From: Foliimonas ilicis
GTDB taxonomy: Bacteria; Pseudomonadota; Alphaproteobacteria; Rhizobiales; Rhizobiaceae
NCBI RefSeq assembly: GCF_039939195.1
Contig: NZ_JBDUUH010000007.1
Span: 62,001-126,000 of the forward strand
DNA: 64,000 bases
Reading direction: 5' to 3'
Below, piece by piece: positions 60,334 to 64,000 of this stretch; positions within the stretch are counted from its first letter, which is position 1; every line of letters begins with the position of its first letter. The notes below the pieces were generated by a model. It made no database searches, was not told the DNA's origin, and saw only the letters and a list, made by a program, of their open reading frames with translations. The position numbers and the translations under genes were made by a program.

Positions 60334-60516
60334 TTGCGGGAGAGAGCAGCGAAGAGCTGCCGCCGAAGGGGAAATCGCCCGAAATCTCTCAGGCAAAAGA
60401 ACCGTAAACGGAAAGGCACTCTGGAAAGTCGGGGCTCACGCTCCGCGCCGAAGGTGTAAGTATGGCCGACAGGGTTCCGGCTGTGCGAGTCTCTCAGGCT
60501 TCAGACAGAGGGGCAC
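60334..60516 (+). promoter_or_regulatory. Tandem glycine riboswitch (gcvT RNA)
   Basis: Two consecutive aptamers show the family motifs: a first with GGGAGAGAGC, CCGCCGAAGGGG and ATCTCTCAGGCAAAAGAAC (about 60337-60425), and a second with GCGCCGAAGGTG and GTCTCTCAGGCTTCAGACAGA (about 60430-60516). The layout of two aptamers joined by a short linker is that of the cooperative glycine sensor. It ends 47 bp ahead of gcvT and should switch gcvTHP on when glycine is high. Confidence 0.93.
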
Positions 60517-60563
60517 GAATTTGCTGCGAATAGCGGCTGGATGCGTGCGACTCTGGAGCTGAC

Positions 60564-61661
60564 ATGACGGGCGATACCAAAACTCTTCCTCTCGACGATC
60601 TTCACAAATCGGCTGGCGCGCGCTTCGGCGCATTTGCAGGCTGGTCCATGCCGCTGACCTATCCTGCAGGCGTGATGAAAGAACACGAACACACGCGCAA
60701 ACATGCGGGCTTGTTCGACATTTCGCATATGCGTCTCTTCGTGGTTTCCGGAAAAGACGCTGCCGCTCTCCTCGCCAAGGCCTGCCCGCTAGATGCAACA
60801 GCGCTTGCGGCCTCCCAATCGAAATACACATTCTTTCTGAATGACGACGCAGGCATCATCGACGATCTGATCGTAACGCGCCTTGGCGACGAGCGTTTCA
60901 TGGTCGTCGCGAACGCCGGAAACGCTGCAAAGGACGAGGCGCATCTTCGCAAGATCGCAGAAGGCTTCGATTGCAAAATTGAAGCGCTCGACCGCGTATT
61001 CCTTGCAATTCAAGGACCAGACGCCGCAACCGCACTTTCCAGCGCGGGCGTGGATACCGGCTCGCTTCTTTTCATGCACGGCATAGAACCGCGCGAAAAC
61101 TGGTTCCTGAGCCGTTCGGGCTACACCGGCGAAGACGGTTTTGAGATCGGTCTGCCGGAAGCGGATGCGCGCGACCTCGCGGCCAAACTGCTTGCGGACG
61201 ATCGCGTCATGTGGATTGGCCTTGCCGCCCGCGACAGTTTGCGGCTGGAAGCTGGTCTTTGCCTCCATGGTCAGGACATCACCGAAGAAACCAACCCGGT
61301 TGATGCCGCCTTGATGTGGGCAATCTCAAAGGATTTGCGCGCGAATGGTGAGTTCGTCGGCGCCGATGCGCTGCGCAAGAAACTCGAACATGGCGCAACG
61401 GAAAAGCGCGTCGGCCTGAAACCCGCGGGAAGGCAGCCGGTTCGCGCCGGTGCTGCCCTCTTCGATGAAGCGGGCAATGCCGCAGGTCGCGTCACATCAG
61501 GCGGCTTCGGGCCTTCGGCCGGTTTCCCTGTCGCGATGGGCTACGTTTCGGCCTCGCTGGCGCAAATCGGCACACAACTCTTCGCAGACGTTCGGGGCAC
61601 GAAAATCCCCGTCGAGATTCACACTCTTCCCTTCACGCAGCATCGCTATCGCAAAGGATGA
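60564..61661 (+). CDS. gcvT: Glycine cleavage system T protein (aminomethyltransferase)
   Basis: GcvT transfers the methylene group from the aminomethyl-lipoyl arm to tetrahydrofolate. The 365-residue protein has GARFGAFAGWSMPLTY near the N-terminus, the folate-site segment RSGYTGEDGFEIGLPE, and C-terminal RVTSGGFGPSAGFPVAMGYV. GGAG precedes the ATG. It is the first gene of gcvTHP and is controlled by the riboswitch upstream. The gcvT stop overlaps an ATG that is not used for gcvH. Confidence 0.97.
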   Translation: MTGDTKTLPLDDLHKSAGARFGAFAGWSMPLTYPAGVMKEHEHTRKHAGLFDISHMRLFVVSGKDAAALLAKACPLDATALAASQSKYTFFLNDDAGIIDDLIVTRLGDERFMVVANAGNAAKDEAHLRKIAEGFDCKIEALDRVFLAIQGPDAATALSSAGVDTGSLLFMHGIEPRENWFLSRSGYTGEDGFEIGLPEADARDLAAKLLADDRVMWIGLAARDSLRLEAGLCLHGQDITEETNPVDAALMWAISKDLRANGEFVGADALRKKLEHGATEKRVGLKPAGRQPVRAGAALFDEAGNAAGRVTSGGFGPSAGFPVAMGYVSASLAQIGTQLFADVRGTKIPVEIHTLPFTQHRYRKG

Positions 61662-61666
61662 TTTTT

Positions 61667-62035
61667 ATGACCAAGACCTATTTCACAGACGATCATGAGT
61701 GGCTTCGCGTCGAGAACGGCATCGCGACCGTCGGCATTACCGACTATGCGCAGGAACAGCTTGGCGATCTCGTATTCGTCGAGCTTCCCGAGGGCGGCAA
61801 GGCTGTCAAGAAGGGCGAAGTCGCCGTTGTCGTTGAATCCGTGAAGGCCGCATCCGACGTTTATGCGCCGGTCGATGGCGAGATCGTGGAAGCGAACCAA
61901 ACCCTCAGTTCCGATCCGGCTCTGGTGAATTCCGCTGCCACGAGCGATGGCTGGCTCTGGAAAATGAAGCTCGCCAATGAGACCCAGCTTGAAGGCCTGC
62001 TCGACGAAGCCGGCTACAAAGCCCTTATCGGCTGA
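61667..62035 (+). CDS. gcvH: Glycine cleavage system H protein
   Basis: GcvH carries the lipoyl arm that shuttles intermediates between the P, T and L proteins. The 122-residue protein has the lipoylated lysine K60 in VVVESVKAASDVYAPV. I start at ATG 61667 (MTKTYFTDDHEW), 8 bases after AAAGGA; ATG 61658, inside the gcvT stop, would add three residues. gcvP follows after 17 bp. Confidence 0.97.
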   Translation: MTKTYFTDDHEWLRVENGIATVGITDYAQEQLGDLVFVELPEGGKAVKKGEVAVVVESVKAASDVYAPVDGEIVEANQTLSSDPALVNSAATSDGWLWKMKLANETQLEGLLDEAGYKALIG

Positions 62036-62052
62036 TACTGAAAGGCAGGATG

Positions 62053-64000
62053 ATGACCACTGCACAATCCCCCTTCGCCGCACGCCATATCGGGCCGCGC
62101 CAGATCGATACGCGCGAAATGCTGGCCGCAATCGGCGTTCCTTCCGTCGAAACACTGATTTCGCAGGCCGTGCCGAAGTCGATCCGTCTGGATCGCCCGC
62201 TCGATCTGCCCAAGGCTGCGAGCGAAGCCGAAGCGCTGGCCGAATTGTCGGCCACGATGAGCCGGAACATCGTTCTGAAAAGCTTCATCGGCGCGGGCTA
62301 CCACGGAACGCATGTGCCGCCGGTCATCCAGCGAAACCTGTTCGAAAACCCCGCATGGTACACGGCCTATACGCCCTACCAGTCGGAAATCAGCCAGGGC
62401 CGCCTCGAACTTCTGTTCCATTTCCAGACGCTTGTGACCGAATTGACCGGCCTGCCGGTCGCATCCGCCTCGCTTCTCGATGAAGCGACCGCCGCCGCCG
62501 AGGCTGTCGGCATCGCCTACCGTCATCACCGCGAAAAGCGCAACCGCGTGGCACTTGCAGGCATACCGCATGCGCAGACGCTCGATGTCGTGAAGACCAG
62601 AGCCGAACCGCTCGGCATAGATGTCGACGGCGACATTATCGATGAAAACACCGCCGCCCTGCTCGTCTCCTGGCCGGATACGCATGGCGTCTACGGCGAC
62701 CACAAAGCCGCGATCGCAAAGGCAAAGGAAGCTGGCGCCATCGTCATTTTCATCGCCGACCCGCTGGCGTTGACGATCAACGAAGCGCCTGCCGATCTTG
62801 GTGCCGACATTGCAGTTGGCTCCATGCAGCGCTTCGGTGTGCCGATGGGTTATGGCGGACCGCACGCCGCTTATTGCGCCGTCTCCGACAAGCTCACGCG
62901 CCTGATGCCCGGTCGCCTCGTCGGCCAGTCCACCGACGCGCATGGCCGCCCCGGATACCGTCTCGCGCTTCAGACTCGCGAACAGCACATCCGCCGCGAC
63001 AAGGCGACCTCCAACATCTGCACCGCGCAGGCCCTGCTCGCCAATATGGCGGTTTCCTACGCGATCTGGCACGGCCCCGCTGGCCTGCAGGCGATCGCAC
63101 AGCAAACGGCAGCCCTCGCCTCGCGCCTCGCCGCTGGCCTGAAATCCGCAGGCGTCGAAATCGTCGAAGGCACCCGCTTCGATACGGTTACAATTGCAAC
63201 CAACGACGCGAAAGGCATCGCCGCCAAGGCTGAAAACACCGGTCGCCTCCTTCGCGTTCTCGATGAGACGCATGTCGGCGTGACCTTCGACGAAACCTCG
63301 ACGGAAGCCGATCTGGACGAAATCGCTGCGCTTTTCGGTGCAAAGCCTTCTGAAAAAGCCGAAATTTCAGCCACAAAACGCGGCAAAACCTTCCTCACTC
63401 AGCCCGTTTTTCACGAAAACCGCTCCGAAACGGACATGATGCGCTTCCTGCGTCGCCTTGCCGACAAGGATCTGGCGCTCGACCGCGCGATGATCCCGCT
63501 CGGCTCCTGCACGATGAAGCTGAATGCCGCCGCCGAAATGATGCCGGTAAGCTGGCCGACAGTCGCCGGGCTGCATCCGTTTGCGCCGCGCGCGCATTCG
63601 CAAGGTTATCGAGCGATGATCGATGAGCTTGAAGGCTGGCTCGCCGAAATCACAGGCTTCGACGCCGTTTCGCTTCAGCCGAACGCCGGAAGTCAGGGCG
63701 AATATGCCGGACTGCTCGCCATCCGAAGCTACCACAAGGCGCGCGGCGACGATCATCGCACCGTCTGCCTGATCCCGTCCTCAGCCCACGGCACCAATCC
63801 GGCAAGTGCGAGCATGGCGGGCATGAGCGTCGTCGTCGTGCGCTGCACGGAAGATGGCAATGTCGACATGGACGATCTGACCGCGAAGGCAGAATTGCAT
63901 GCCGAAAACCTCGCAGCGCTCATGATCACCTACCCGTCCACGCATGGCGTGTTCGAGGAAGGCATTCGCGACATCTGCGCGCTGATCCACCAGCATGGCG
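62053..64000 (+). CDS. gcvP: Glycine cleavage system P protein (glycine dehydrogenase), 3' end beyond window
   Basis: GcvP decarboxylates glycine with pyridoxal phosphate and loads the aminomethyl group on GcvH. About 649 residues are visible. FAARHIGPRQIDTREMLAAIG opens the chain, GAGYHGTHVPPVIQRNLFENP and TPYQSEISQGRLE follow, and later HGTNPASASMAGM near the cut end belongs to the second half. The pyridoxal lysine lies past the window. ATG 62053 is used; ATG 62050 is one codon earlier. The gene is the single-chain form and is cut only by the window end. Confidence 0.97.
   Translation, partial: MTTAQSPFAARHIGPRQIDTREMLAAIGVPSVETLISQAVPKSIRLDRPLDLPKAASEAEALAELSATMSRNIVLKSFIGAGYHGTHVPPVIQRNLFENPAWYTAYTPYQSEISQGRLELLFHFQTLVTELTGLPVASASLLDEATAAAEAVGIAYRHHREKRNRVALAGIPHAQTLDVVKTRAEPLGIDVDGDIIDENTAALLVSWPDTHGVYGDHKAAIAKAKEAGAIVIFIADPLALTINEAPADLGADIAVGSMQRFGVPMGYGGPHAAYCAVSDKLTRLMPGRLVGQSTDAHGRPGYRLALQTREQHIRRDKATSNICTAQALLANMAVSYAIWHGPAGLQAIAQQTAALASRLAAGLKSAGVEIVEGTRFDTVTIATNDAKGIAAKAENTGRLLRVLDETHVGVTFDETSTEADLDEIAALFGAKPSEKAEISATKRGKTFLTQPVFHENRSETDMMRFLRRLADKDLALDRAMIPLGSCTMKLNAAAEMMPVSWPTVAGLHPFAPRAHSQGYRAMIDELEGWLAEITGFDAVSLQPNAGSQGEYAGLLAIRSYHKARGDDHRTVCLIPSSAHGTNPASASMAGMSVVVVRCTEDGNVDMDDLTAKAELHAENLAALMITYPSTHGVFEEGIRDICALIHQHG

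Noticed and set aside
1..64000. tRNA, rRNA, CRISPR, prophage or transposon genes
   Set aside because: I looked for repeats with regular spacing, tRNA-like cloverleafs, integrase or transposase motifs and saw none. Only the inverted repeat at 50556-50712 looks mobile in origin.

Overview
This window is a stretch of chromosome from an alphaproteobacterium of the order Rhizobiales, most likely Brucellaceae (the Ochrobactrum/Brucella group or a close relative). That call is inference. It rests on the moderately high GC, a divK-pleD pair, DUF1489, DUF3572 and DUF6105-like genes, an AidB and a phasin of the rhizobial kind, a GyrA with alanine at the quinolone-contact position, and an alphaproteobacterial SOS box (GTTC-N7-GTTC). 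Almost everything is housekeeping. I see no rRNA, tRNA, CRISPR array, prophage, transposase or integrated island, and coding density is high on both strands.

Layout. 1-1413: partial secreted cyclophilin, coaD and a 44-residue membrane microprotein. 1470-9105 (minus): gyrA, an AzlC/AzlD branched-chain amino acid exporter, clpA, clpS and a phasin. 9361-14413: a secreted D,D-carboxypeptidase with a SPOR domain, a membrane J-domain/VWA gene pair, DUF1489, sdaA and a 42-residue membrane microprotein. 14679-21441: DUF599, a YdcF-like protein, gatC-gatA, UPF0173 hydrolase, ruvX, a small membrane protein and aidB. 21622-25672 (plus): pyrB, a dihydroorotase-like gene that has lost its metal ligands, plsY and dprA. 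26116-32292 (plus): topA, rnr, DUF983 and a Nudix hydrolase. 32432-43305: an MFS transporter, a leucine-rich leader peptide with attenuator, leuA, a winged-helix/TPR membrane protein, small enzymes (alpha/beta hydrolase, metallophosphoesterase, Nudix, glutathionyl-hydroquinone reductase, GNAT, HugZ-like) and rpmG. 43390-43497: a candidate small RNA. 43661-50516: divK-pleD, DUF3572, a HAD-like protein, SOS-controlled dinB and a cystine-type ABC importer. 50556-50712: a 44-bp perfect inverted repeat. 50755-56397 (minus): dnaE and the biotin carboxylase subunit of propionyl-CoA carboxylase. 56581-59672: glutathione-dependent formaldehyde detoxification with two guest genes. 59826-64000: an XRE regulator, a tandem glycine riboswitch and gcvT-gcvH-gcvP (cut by the window end).

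Genes that work together: clpS hands N-degron substrates to ClpA; gatC and gatA are two of the three GatCAB subunits (gatB is not here); pyrB with its non-catalytic partner starts pyrimidine synthesis; divK and pleD belong to the cell-cycle phosphorelay; frmA and fghA oxidise formaldehyde to formate; gcvTHP is the glycine cleavage system under its riboswitch.

No wholly new multi-gene system is evident. The most informative non-obvious signals are: (1) a classical ribosome-mediated attenuator ahead of leuA with mutually exclusive hairpins; (2) the pseudo-dihydroorotase; (3) a perfect SOS box seven bases ahead of dinB; (4) a promoter-hairpin-terminator unit between rpmG and pleD that looks like an unannotated sRNA; (5) two membrane microproteins; (6) the membrane winged-helix/TPR protein; and (7) the J-domain/VWA pair.
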